DNA of 8,181 nt from DATJSJ01 sp035504175 (GTDB lineage: Bacteria > Pseudomonadota > Alphaproteobacteria > Acetobacterales > Acetobacteraceae): contig DATJSJ010000240.1 in NCBI GenBank assembly GCA_035504175.1, positions 1 through 8,181 of the forward strand. Reading direction: 5' to 3'. This document shows positions 1-5,989 of the stretch, piece by piece; positions within the stretch are counted from its first letter, which is position 1, and every line of letters starts with the position of its first letter. A program made the position numbers and the translations under genes. A model generated the notes under the pieces. It ran no database searches, was not told the DNA's origin, and was given only the letters and a program-made list of their open reading frames with translations.

Positions 1-387
1 CACATGCGGATGAGCGGCTATCCGGCGAAGACGGAGTCGCTGTCGTTTTCGCGGACCGGCAAGTGGCTGGCGAGTTCCGGTGCGGACGCGGTGGTGTTGT
101 GGCCGTTCTTCGGCGGCGGCCCGACGGGCAAGGCGCCGACGGAGCTGGCCGGGGGCGACGGCGTGCTGTGCACGCGGGTGGCGTGTCATCCGCAGCACGA
201 GGCGGTGGCGGCGGGGTTTTCCGACGGGCTGGTGGTGGTCGCGGATATCGGCACGGCGCGGATTCTGCCGGTGGCGGCGCCCGGGCGGGGCGCGGTCTCG
301 GCGCTGGCGTGGAGCGGCGACGGGGCGCGGCTCGCCTTCGGCACCGAGCAGGGGTTTGCCGCGTTGGTGGATTTCTCGCGGCGGTAG
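1..387 (+). CDS. WD40-repeat protein, C-terminal fragment (5' end outside window)
   Basis: The reading frame is open from base 1 and ends at a TAG at 385-387, so only the last 128 or so residues of a larger protein are present. The ATG at 4 is probably internal. Three beta-propeller blades are visible: TESLSFSRTGKWLASSGADAV followed by VLWPF (about residues 10-36), TRVACHPQHEAVAAGFSDG (about 58-82), and SALAWSGDGARLAFGTEQG (about 99-120). Each has the WD40 pattern of a hydrophobic strand, a polar turn with D or G, and a strand ending near W or its substitute. WD40 propellers are scaffolds for protein-protein contacts and have no catalytic residues, so the partner cannot be inferred. The next gene starts 32 nt downstream on the same strand. 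The family call is fairly secure; the biological role is unknown. Confidence 0.8.
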   Translation, partial: HMRMSGYPAKTESLSFSRTGKWLASSGADAVVLWPFFGGGPTGKAPTELAGGDGVLCTRVACHPQHEAVAAGFSDGLVVVADIGTARILPVAAPGRGAVSALAWSGDGARLAFGTEQGFAALVDFSRR

Positions 388-419
388 GCTGCGGCGGCCG
401 GCGCTTGTCGGGAGGCGGG

Positions 420-1259
420 ATGGAGCGGATCACGAGCGGCGGCTTGCGGATGCCGAAGCTCGGCCTGGGCACCTGGCGGATGCGCGGGGCGGCGTGCCAG
501 GCGGCGGCGGAGCGCGCGCTGGAGCTCGGCTATCGGCATGTCGACACGGCGCAGATGTACGGCAACGAGGACGCGGTCGGCGCGGCGCTGCGCGCGTCGG
601 GCGTGGCACGCGACGAGGTGCATGTCACCAGCAAGGTGTGGCACGACCGGCTGACGCCGGCCGGGATGCAGCGGGCGCTGGATGAGAGCCTAGCGGCGCT
701 GGGCTGCGATTATCTCGATCTGTATCTGGTGCACTGGCCGAGCCCGGCGATGGATCTGCCGCGCGTGGTCGAAACGCTGGTCGGGTTCCGCGCGGCCGGG
801 CGGGTGCGGGCGATCGGCGTCTCCAACTTTCCCGTGGCGCTGCTGCGCCAGGCGGCGGCGTTGGCCGAGGGCGCGATCGCCTGCAATCAGGTCGAGTATC
901 ACGTGCTGCTCGATCAGTCGGCGGTGCTGGAGGCGGCGCGGGCGCTGGGCGTGGCGGTGGTCGCGTATGCGCCGCTGGCGCAGGGGCGGCTCGCCGATTA
1001 CCCGGCGCTGCAGCGCGTCGCGGCCAAGCATGGCGCGACGCCGGCGCAGGTGGCGCTGAAATGGCTGCTGGACCAGCAGGGCGTCGGCGCGATCCCGAAG
1101 GCGGCGCGGGCGGAGAGCCAGCGCGCCAATCTCGAGGCGCTGCGGCTGGCGCTGGATGATGACGACCGGGCGGCGATTGCCGGGCTGCCGAAGGACCAGC
1201 GCTTCGTCAATCCGGACTGGGCGCCGGAGTGGGATCCGCCGCAGAGGCGCGCGGGATAG
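420..1259 (+). CDS. Aldo/keto reductase, 2,5-diketo-D-gluconate reductase-like
   Basis: This 279-residue protein has the usual length for a short AKR3/AKR5-type enzyme. It is a cytosolic (alpha/beta)8 barrel that should reduce aldehydes or ketones with NADPH. The start ATG at 420 follows GGGAGG (410-415) with 4 nt spacing. The frame is open further upstream, but that part overlaps the WD40 gene and resembles no AKR. Seen in sequence: an N-terminal GLGTWRM motif, the complete catalytic tetrad Asp42, Tyr47 (VDTAQMYGNE), Lys72 (TSKVWHD) and His105 (LVHWPS), then the family signature IGVSNF near residue 136, AYAPLAQG near 183, and the cofactor-phosphate segment IPKAARAESQRANLEA near 227-242. It is probably cotranscribed with the WD40 gene (32-nt gap). 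Homologues include diketogluconate reductases and methylglyoxal or general aldehyde reductases; the substrate is not determinable here. It is a different subfamily from the reductase at 5990-6979. Confidence 0.93.
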   Translation: MERITSGGLRMPKLGLGTWRMRGAACQAAAERALELGYRHVDTAQMYGNEDAVGAALRASGVARDEVHVTSKVWHDRLTPAGMQRALDESLAALGCDYLDLYLVHWPSPAMDLPRVVETLVGFRAAGRVRAIGVSNFPVALLRQAAALAEGAIACNQVEYHVLLDQSAVLEAARALGVAVVAYAPLAQGRLADYPALQRVAAKHGATPAQVALKWLLDQQGVGAIPKAARAESQRANLEALRLALDDDDRAAIAGLPKDQRFVNPDWAPEWDPPQRRAG

Positions 1260-1275
1260 GGCGGGTTGCGGGCCG

Positions 1276-1297
1276 GCCGGCGGGAGCGATCGCCGGC
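1276..1297 (+). terminator. GC-rich hairpin after the aldo/keto reductase, possible terminator
   Basis: GCCGGCG (1276-1282) pairs with CGCCGGC (1291-1297) around an 8-nt loop, 17 nt after the reductase stop. There is no T-run after it, so an intrinsic terminator is doubtful. It may simply reflect high GC content. Confidence 0.2.
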
Positions 1298-1314
1298 GCG
1301 GCGGGGCCGAGGGG

Positions 1315-1343
1315 TTGAAGCGGAGCGATGTCGTGGCGATATG
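1315..1343 (+). promoter_or_regulatory. Candidate sigma-70 promoter for the Xre/RES module
   Basis: TTGAAG (1315-1320) and GATATG (1338-1343) are separated by 17 bp. The -35 box is good (TTGA) and the -10 box is weak (3 of 6). The -10 box falls inside the inverted repeat at 1335-1366, as expected if the antitoxin represses its own promoter. Transcription would start near 1350, leaving a leader of about 40 nt before the preferred antitoxin start at 1391. This is inferred from spacing and placement only. Confidence 0.35.
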
Positions 1344-1366
1344 CCAGGAAAGCTGGCAATATCGCC
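1335..1366. promoter_or_regulatory. Inverted repeat, putative operator of the antitoxin-toxin operon
   Basis: GGCGATATGCCAG (1335-1347) is the reverse complement of CTGGCAATATCGCC (1353-1366) apart from one extra A in the right arm; the loop is GAAAG. A 13-bp matched arm with an AT-rich core is unusual in such GC-rich DNA. It lies just upstream of the preferred antitoxin start and over a candidate -10 box. Xre-type antitoxins with RES toxins are known to bind inverted repeats in their own promoter, which makes this the likely site. A transcribed hairpin is the alternative reading. Confidence 0.55.
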
Positions 1367-1390
1367 GGTCTTCGTTCCGGAGCCGCGCCC

Positions 1391-1855
1391 TTGTCTCTTC
1401 CCTCCGCCGTCCTGGCCCGTTCCGCCTCGTCGCTCACCGGCTTTGCCGTGGCCGAGGGCGTGGGCATCGACGATGGCGAAACCCGCCTGGCCGGGGCGGT
1501 GCGGCAGGGGCTGCCGATGCACGTCGTCGATTCCGTGCTGGAGCGGCACATCCTGACGCTGGCCGAGATCGACCGGCTCGCCGTGCCACGCAAGACGCTG
1601 ACGCATCGCCGCACGCTCGGGCGTCTCTCGGCGGAGCAATCCGACCGGCTGCTGCGCGTGCTGCGGGTGATCCGCGCCGCGGAGGTGGTGTTCGGCGATC
1701 CCGGCAAGGCGCATCGCTGGCTGCGCCGCCCGACCGAGGCGCTGGGCGGCAGCCCGCCGCTCGACCTGCTGGACACGGATGCGGGGACGCGGCGGGTAGA
1801 GACGCTGCTGGGCCAGATCGATCACGGCATTCCGCCGGCGCTCGACGCCGCCTGA
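1391..1855 (+). CDS. Xre/MbcA/ParS-type antitoxin (DUF2384 family) of a RES toxin
   Basis: The protein neutralises the RES toxin encoded immediately downstream and probably represses the operon. I prefer a TTG start at 1391 (154 residues): it follows GGAG (1379-1382) with 8 nt spacing and leaves the inverted repeat 1335-1366 upstream as an operator. The in-frame ATG at 1328 would add 21 residues (175 in all), but its CGGAG sits only 2 nt away and the repeat would then be coding. Visible parts, numbered from the TTG: a basic helix-turn-helix region around residues 40-80 (AVRQGLPMHVVDSVLERHIL, then RKTLTHRR), a helical segment (LSAEQSDRLLRVLRVIRAAE), and a C-terminal toxin-binding block with the DUF2384 pattern GDPGKAHRWLRRPTEALGG and PLDLLDTDAGTRRVETLLGQ. 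The RES neighbour makes the assignment strong; the exact start is the uncertain part. Confidence 0.88.
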   Translation: MSLPSAVLARSASSLTGFAVAEGVGIDDGETRLAGAVRQGLPMHVVDSVLERHILTLAEIDRLAVPRKTLTHRRTLGRLSAEQSDRLLRVLRVIRAAEVVFGDPGKAHRWLRRPTEALGGSPPLDLLDTDAGTRRVETLLGQIDHGIPPALDAA

Positions 1856-1861
1856 TCGCGG

Positions 1862-2296
1862 GTGCAGGCGTGGCGCCTGTCCCGCCGGGCGCACGCGGAT
1901 CTCTCCGGCGAGGGAGCGCGGCGCTTCGGCGGCCGCTGGAACAGCCCGGGACGGGCCGTGGTCTACTTCGCCGATCACCCGGCGCTCACGGTGCTGGAGG
2001 TGCGGGTGCACCTCGACCTGCCGCTCGACCTGCTGCCCGACGATTACGTGATGCTGGAGGCGGCCCTGCCCGATGCGCCGCCGCCGGAGGAGATCACGGC
2101 GCTGCCGGCGGACCCGCGCGCTGCGGGCGATGCGTGGCTCGCGGAGGGGCGCAGCGCGGTACTGCGGGTGCCCTCGATCGTGGTGCCGCAGGCGCACAAC
2201 CTGCTGCTGAACCCGGCGCATCCGGCGGCCGCACGGGCGCGGATCGAGGCGATTACGCCGTTCGCGTTTGATCGGAGATTGTGGGTGGCGCGGTAA
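1862..2296 (+). CDS. RES-domain toxin (NAD+-consuming) of a type II toxin-antitoxin system
   Basis: This 144-residue protein is a full-length RES domain. It starts at a GTG 6 nt after the antitoxin stop, with no clear ribosome-binding site, so translation is probably coupled. RES toxins have an ADP-ribosyltransferase-like fold and stop growth by degrading NAD+ (known for Res and MbcT). The family residues are present: Arg25 in FGGRWNSPG, Tyr35 in VVYFAD, Glu46 in LTVLEVRVHL, and Ser105 in RVPSIVVPQAHNLLLNPAHP, the R, E and S after which the family is named. Nothing looks truncated or mutated, so the toxin should be active when free. Antitoxin first, toxin second is the usual order for Xre/RES modules. 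The next gene is convergent (LysR, - strand). Confidence 0.92.
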   Translation: MQAWRLSRRAHADLSGEGARRFGGRWNSPGRAVVYFADHPALTVLEVRVHLDLPLDLLPDDYVMLEAALPDAPPPEEITALPADPRAAGDAWLAEGRSAVLRVPSIVVPQAHNLLLNPAHPAAARARIEAITPFAFDRRLWVAR

Positions 2297-2315
2297 GGCA
2301 AGGTCGGGGCTCCGT

Positions 2316-2342
2316 TCCGATCCCGGCCAGGGGCCGGGCCCC
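2316..2342 (+). terminator. Hairpin between the convergent RES and LysR genes, possible terminator
   Basis: CCCGGCC (2322-2328) pairs perfectly with GGCCGGG (2332-2338) around AGG. An alternative outer pairing is GGGGC (2316-2320) with GCCCC (2338-2342). It lies 20-45 nt after the RES stop and between two convergent genes, where a terminator is expected. The trailing AGTCTTCC is only weakly T-rich, so the call is tentative. The rest of 2297-2456 shows no gene. Confidence 0.35.
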
Positions 2343-2456
2343 AGTCTTCCGATGTCGCGCTTCGGGTCGCCGGTGCGCAGAAGCGGAGACGGGCGGCTGG
2401 CGTGCTCGCGCCGGGTTGCAGCTGAGCTGGCCACCCAGGTCGCTTTCGCGTGCCTC

Positions 2457-3368
2457 TCAGTGTTGCGGCTCGCGCCCGCCACGGTAGCGCAGCGCGTCCA
2501 CAAGGACCGCGAAGGCGGCCGAAGGCTGACGGCGGCTCGGATAATAGAGGTGGTAGCCCGAGAACGGCGGGCACCAGTTGGCGAGCACGCGCACGAGGGA
2601 GCCGTCGTCCAGGTAGGGCTTGACCTGCTGCTCGGTCAGGTAGGCGAGGCCGAACCCGTCCAGCGCGGCATGCAGGATGAGCGCCGCCGTGTTGAACACC
2701 AGGGGTCCGTCCACGCGAACCTTGATGTCGCGGCCATTGCGCTCGAATTCCCATGCGTAGAGCCCGCGCCGGCCTGGCAGGCGCAGGTTGATGCAGGCAT
2801 GGCCGGGCAGGTCCTGTGGAACCTGCGGTCGCGGCTGCCTGGCGAAATAGGCGGGGGAGCCGACAACGGCCATCCGCATTGCCGGGCCGATCGGAACGGC
2901 GATCATATCCTTGTCGACCGTCTCGCCGGGACGCACGCCGGCGTCCACCTGCTCGGCCACGATGTCGGTCAGTCCGTAGTCGATGACGATCTCGACCTTG
3001 ATGTCCGGATACTCCGGCAGGAGCTGCCTGAGAGCCGGCCAGATCACGGCCTCCGCCGCGTTCTCCGTCGCGGTCAGGCGTATCGTTCCGGCCGGCTTGT
3101 GCTGCAGCTCGCGGAGAGCGGCGATCTCCCGGCTGATGTCCTTGAGACGCGGTGCCGCGGTCTGGAGCAGACGCTCGCCGGCGGCGGTCGGGGAGACGCT
3201 GCGGGTCGTGCGATTGAGGAGCCGGACGCCCAGCCGCTCTTCGAGGGTGCGGATCGTCTGGCTCAGGGCCGACTGGGAGACGGCCAGCCTGGCCGCGGCG
3301 CGGGTGAAGCTGCGCTCCTCGGCGACCACCACGAAGGCCGCCAGATCGTTCAGGTTCTCCGGGTTCAT
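2457..3368 (-). CDS. LysR-family transcriptional regulator
   Basis: The 303-residue length is typical for LysR regulators. The N-terminal winged helix-turn-helix is plain: residues 6-64 hold the LysR pattern with FTRAAARLAVSQSALSQTI (21-39), LEERLGVRLLNRTTR (42-56) and the wing SPTAAGERLL. A linker helix follows (to about 90), then the periplasmic-binding-protein-like effector domain (about 91-295), ending in YYPSRRQPSAAFAVLVDALR, as in the subgroup that often controls neighbouring oxidoreductase genes. The ATG at 3368 places the helix-turn-helix at the usual distance from the N terminus; its ribosome-binding site is weak. The gene is divergent from the cupin gene with 127 bp between them, the classic layout for a LysR regulator controlling the adjacent operon and itself. 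The inducing ligand is unknown. Confidence 0.95.
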   Translation of the reverse strand: MNPENLNDLAAFVVVAEERSFTRAAARLAVSQSALSQTIRTLEERLGVRLLNRTTRSVSPTAAGERLLQTAAPRLKDISREIAALRELQHKPAGTIRLTATENAAEAVIWPALRQLLPEYPDIKVEIVIDYGLTDIVAEQVDAGVRPGETVDKDMIAVPIGPAMRMAVVGSPAYFARQPRPQVPQDLPGHACINLRLPGRRGLYAWEFERNGRDIKVRVDGPLVFNTAALILHAALDGFGLAYLTEQQVKPYLDDGSLVRVLANWCPPFSGYHLYYPSRRQPSAAFAVLVDALRYRGGREPQH

Positions 3369-3495
3369 TGATAAGCGTGCCTGATAACCACATCCGTATA
3401 TTAGCCGCTAATTCGGAACACTCATCGACCTAATCTCGAAGGCGGCGGAGCGCCTGGGCGGCGCGCCGGAAAGCAACCGCTTTGGAGAGGCCGGC
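3369..3495. promoter_or_regulatory. Divergent promoter region between LysR and cupin genes
   Basis: This 127-bp gap is AT-richer than its surroundings (3368-3420 especially). It contains a direct repeat TGATAA (3369-3374 and 3382-3387), a TATATT that could be a -10 box (3397-3402), and the palindrome listed separately. No well-spaced -35/-10 pair is evident for the cupin, as is common for activator-dependent LysR promoters. The cupin ribosome-binding site GGAGAGG is at 3484-3490. Confidence 0.6.
3400..3412. promoter_or_regulatory. Perfect palindrome, candidate LysR-binding site
   Basis: ATTAGC-C-GCTAAT is a perfect inverted repeat centred on 3406, 32-44 bp from the LysR start codon. T3399 and A3411 also make a T-N11-A box overlapping it. 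Its place in a divergent LysR gap supports an operator or activator site; binding itself is inferred. Confidence 0.5.
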
Positions 3496-3897
3496 ATGGA
3501 AATCAGGCGCATCGGCTCGCAGCCGTCAGGCAAGGGCCCGGCGGAGTACTTCACCGGCACTGTCCGGATCGATCCGCTGATCAACCCGCCTGCGCCGTCC
3601 CGCGTCGGCATGGGTCTCGTGACATTCGAGCCTGGTGCCCGCACCGCCTGGCACACGCATCCGCTGGGCCAGACCCTGATCGTCACCGCCGGCTGCGGCC
3701 GCGTGCAGCGCGAGGGTGGCCCGATCGAGACCATTCATCCCGGCGACGTCGTCTATTTCGCACCAGGGGAGAAGCACTGGCACGGAGCGGCGCCGACCAC
3801 GGCCATGAGCCACATCGCCGTGCATGAGGCGCTCAACGGGCAACTCGTCGAGTGGATGGAACACGTCACCGACGCGCAATACCAACCCGGAGCGTGA
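3496..3897 (+). CDS. Small cupin, manganese-type hydroxynitrile lyase-like ((R)-mandelonitrile lyase family)
   Basis: A 133-residue single-domain cupin with GGAGAGG (3484-3490) before the ATG. From memory it closely resembles bacterial cupin hydroxynitrile lyases such as GtHNL of Granulicella: the opening MEIRRIGSQ with GKGPAEYFTGTVRIDPL, then FEPGARTAWHTHPLGQTLIV, IHPGDVVYFAPGEKHWHGA, and the end WMEHVTDAQY. The four metal ligands fall at the same positions: His53, His55, Gln59 and His94. Such enzymes split cyanohydrins such as mandelonitrile into aldehyde and HCN, in the cytosol, with a Mn ion. Many relatives are annotated only as cupins associated with carboxymuconolactone decarboxylase, and the native substrate is often unknown. 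Residue 110 is His, where GtHNL has Gln (recalled). It heads the putative LysR-controlled operon, 113 nt before the next gene. Fold and metal site are secure; cyanohydrin activity is likely but unproven. Confidence 0.88.
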   Translation: MEIRRIGSQPSGKGPAEYFTGTVRIDPLINPPAPSRVGMGLVTFEPGARTAWHTHPLGQTLIVTAGCGRVQREGGPIETIHPGDVVYFAPGEKHWHGAAPTTAMSHIAVHEALNGQLVEWMEHVTDAQYQPGA

Positions 3898-4010
3898 GCG
3901 CGAAACGCAGCACGTCTGTGCCAGGTCGCGCCGGTGACGGGCTGTGCGGGTGACAGGCACGGATGATCCGGTCACCAGTGCGCGGCGACATGAACGAGAA
4001 AGGAGAAATC

Positions 4011-4337
4011 GTGGCAGAAGAACCGACGAACGCCCGCAAGTCGTTCGGCGACATCGCGCCGCAGCTTGCGGAAATCACCGACAAGGTTCTGTTCGGCAGC
4101 GTATGGGCCGACGCGACCCTGTCCCCGCGGGACCGGAGCCTCGTCACCATCACCAGCCTGATCTCGCTCTACCGGGTCAACGAGCTGGGGTTTCATCTCG
4201 CCCGGGCGCTGGAGAACGGCGTCACGCGCGAGGAAATCATCGCCGCCATGACCCATCTTGCCTTCTATGCCGGCTGGCCGCCGGCGATGACGGCGCTGCA
4301 GGTCGCGCGCAAGGTGTTCGACGAGGCCGGCCGATGA
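4011..4337 (+). CDS. Carboxymuconolactone decarboxylase (CMD) family protein
   Basis: The preferred start is GTG 4011, with AGGAG (4001-4005) 5 nt upstream, giving 108 residues, a normal single CMD domain. The in-frame ATGs at 3963 and 3990 lack a good ribosome-binding site and would add 16 or 7 residues unlike the family. The all-helical CMD fold is recognisable: FGDIAPQLAEITDKVLFGSV, LSPRDRSLVTITSLISL, NELGFHLARALENGVTREEI and AAMTHLAFYAGWPPAMTALQ. Glu58, His62 and His82 are the conserved polar positions. There is no cysteine at all, so it is not an AhpD-type peroxidase with CxxC; it belongs to the gamma-CMD-like group. Members act in protocatechuate breakdown or have unknown roles, often beside a cupin and an oxidoreductase, as here. 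The stop overlaps the next gene's start (ATGA, 4334-4337), implying translational coupling. Confidence 0.9.
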   Translation: MAEEPTNARKSFGDIAPQLAEITDKVLFGSVWADATLSPRDRSLVTITSLISLYRVNELGFHLARALENGVTREEIIAAMTHLAFYAGWPPAMTALQVARKVFDEAGR

Positions 4338-4762
4338 CCGCATGGCCGCCCGAGGCGCTGCACAGGATCGCCGCATCCGACGATCTTCACATCGCGCCCT
4401 TTCGCGAGGACGGGGCGACCCTCGGCACCCCGACCTGGATCTGGTCCGTCGCCGTCGACGGCGATCTCTATGTGCGGGCCTACAATGGCCGGAACTCCCG
4501 CTGGTATCACGCCGCGCTGAGCCAGAGAGCGGGGCGCATCACTGCCGCCGGATCGACGAGGGACGTCACCTTCGAGCCGTGCGAGGGTCCGCTCAACGAC
4601 CGCGTCGATGAGGCGTATCGCGCCAAGTACGGCAGCAGCCCCTACTTGCAGGCGATGATCGGCGCGCGCGCCCGCGCGGCGACGATCCGGATTACCCCGC
4701 GCACTTGCGAGAGCGGCCGCAGGGGCGCGGCGATGCTGCGCACCGGCGGCAGTCAGTCCTGA
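4334..4762 (+). CDS. DUF2255 family protein
   Basis: This 142-residue protein matches my recollection of the DUF2255 pattern: TWIWSVAVDGDLYVRAYNG (near residues 35-53), SRWYHAAL (55-62), then a glycine-rich turn GRITAAGSTRDVTFEP (about 67-82), VDEAYRAKYGSSPYLQAMIG (about 92-111), and an ending AATIRITP. No signal peptide or membrane segment is present, so it is likely cytosolic. The function of DUF2255 is not established. The repeated strand pattern looks like a small beta-barrel of the type that binds a cofactor or nitro/flavin-related ligand, but this is a guess. The start codon overlaps the CMD stop by 4 nt, and the MFS gene follows after 2 nt, so it is surely cotranscribed. The last 20 or so residues (from about 123) are low-complexity and may be dispensable. 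Confidence 0.8.
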   Translation: MTAWPPEALHRIAASDDLHIAPFREDGATLGTPTWIWSVAVDGDLYVRAYNGRNSRWYHAALSQRAGRITAAGSTRDVTFEPCEGPLNDRVDEAYRAKYGSSPYLQAMIGARARAATIRITPRTCESGRRGAAMLRTGGSQS

Positions 4763-4764
4763 GC

Positions 4765-5970
4765 ATGTCGGCAACCCTTTGCATACCCGACCCGCGGCCT
4801 TCCATCGCCGCCGCGCTCGCACCGATCATGGCCGCGGTTCTGGTCGGCTTCCTGGTGATCGGTGCGGCATTGCCTGTTCTGCCGCTCCATGTGCGCGGCG
4901 ACCTCGGATTCGGTCCTGTGATGGTCGGCATGGTGGCGGGCTGCCAGTTCGCGGCCGCGCTCGTCGCCCGCATCTGGTCCGGGCGGGCCGCGGACAGGCG
5001 CGGCCCCAAATGGGCGGTGCTGGCCGGACTCGCCGCGGCGGCGGCGGCCGGACTGCTCTACCTGCTGTCGCTGTCGTTTCCCCACAGGCCCGGCGTGTCG
5101 GTTGCGGTCCTGCTGGCCGGGCGGGCGGTCCTCGGTGGCGCCGAAAGCTTCATCATCACGGGCGCCACGACATGGGGGCTGGTCCGCGTCGGGTCGCACA
5201 AGGCCGGCAGTGTCATCGCCTGGATGGGCACGGCGATGTTCGCTGCCTTCGCCGTGGGCGCGCCGCTCGGAACCATGCTCTACGACGCGGGCGGCTTCGG
5301 CCTGGTGGCGATCGCCGCGGCGGCGGCGCCGCTGGCGACGCTGCTGCTGATCGCGCCGCTTCAGGGAGCGGTACCTGCGCACCAGGGCGCGCCGCCGGTG
5401 CTTTCCGTCCTGCGCCGGATATGGGTGCCGGGCTTCGGCGCCGCCCTGAGCAGCGTCGGCTTCGGCGCCATCGGCGCCTTCGGCTCGCTGCTGTTCGCCG
5501 ATCATCACTGGACGCCGGTCTGGTTGGCCTTCTCGTCCTACGCCGTGGCACTCATCGTCGCGCGCCTCGCCTTCGGCCACCTGCCCGACCGGATCGGCGG
5601 CGCCCGCGTCGCACTGATGTTCGTGTTCATCGAGTCGCTGGGCCTGGCCACCATGTGGATCGCCACCGCCGCGTGGCAGGCAGCGGCCGGCGCGGCGCTG
5701 ACGGGCTTCGGCTACTCGCTCGTGTTTCCGGCGCTCGGCGTCGAGGCCGTCCGCCGCGCGCCACCCGAAAGCCGCGGTGTCGCCATGGGTGCCTACACGG
5801 CCTGCCTGGATATCGCGCTCGGCGTGTCGGGCCCCGCGCTTGGTGCGCTCGCGAGCCGCACGGGATTCAGCGCCGTCTTCCTCGTCAGCGCGCTGGTCGT
5901 GCTCGGCGCGGCGTCCGTTTGCCTGCGGCTCCTGCGCGCGGCCGGCGGACAGCGCACGCAATGGCGGTGA
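4765..5970 (+). CDS. Major facilitator superfamily transporter, probable drug/metabolite exporter
   Basis: A 401-residue inner-membrane protein with about 12 hydrophobic segments, the normal MFS_1 size. The first helix covers roughly residues 14-36. The MFS signature loop between helices 2 and 3 is clear: GRAADRRGPK at 73-82 (Gly73, Asp77, Arg78, Gly80, Lys82). Its echo in the second half is GHLPDRIGGAR, near 271-281. The overall look resembles the YfcJ/YhhS arabinose-efflux-type exporters, which export small organic molecules by proton antiport. The start at 4765 is 2 nt after the DUF2255 stop, so translation is probably coupled; a longer frame reaching back to 4705 would overlap that gene and adds nothing like a transporter. 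An ATG at 4828 (M22) is possible but would cut into the first helix. The substrate is unknown; the operon suggests a product or toxic relative of the cupin/reductase reaction. Confidence 0.9.
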   Translation: MSATLCIPDPRPSIAAALAPIMAAVLVGFLVIGAALPVLPLHVRGDLGFGPVMVGMVAGCQFAAALVARIWSGRAADRRGPKWAVLAGLAAAAAAGLLYLLSLSFPHRPGVSVAVLLAGRAVLGGAESFIITGATTWGLVRVGSHKAGSVIAWMGTAMFAAFAVGAPLGTMLYDAGGFGLVAIAAAAAPLATLLLIAPLQGAVPAHQGAPPVLSVLRRIWVPGFGAALSSVGFGAIGAFGSLLFADHHWTPVWLAFSSYAVALIVARLAFGHLPDRIGGARVALMFVFIESLGLATMWIATAAWQAAAGAALTGFGYSLVFPALGVEAVRRAPPESRGVAMGAYTACLDIALGVSGPALGALASRTGFSAVFLVSALVVLGAASVCLRLLRAAGGQRTQWR

Positions 5971-5989
5971 ACCCCTCGGAGGAGTGAAG

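Noticed and set aside
63..419. N-terminal extension of the first reductase to an upstream start at 63
   Set aside because: The extension is Gly/Arg-rich, overlaps the WD40 frame, and AKR enzymes of this type begin right at the MERITSGGLRMPKLGLGTW segment, which has its own GGGAGG site.
998..2503. 501-codon open frame on the - strand across the reductase, antitoxin and toxin genes
   Set aside because: Its translation is arginine/histidine-rich low-complexity protein with no family pattern, and three well-recognised genes occupy the + strand. Long antisense frames are expected at this GC content.
2044..3393. 449-codon - strand frame overlapping the LysR gene in another frame
   Set aside because: Rich in Arg, Gly and Pro with no domain pattern. 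The frame at 2457-3368 gives a canonical LysR protein.
3933..3976. GGTGAC repeats and a GGTGAC/GTCACC hairpin between cupin and CMD genes
   Set aside because: Only 6-bp arms with a 16-nt loop in GC-rich DNA and no T-run. Too weak to call a terminator or regulatory element.
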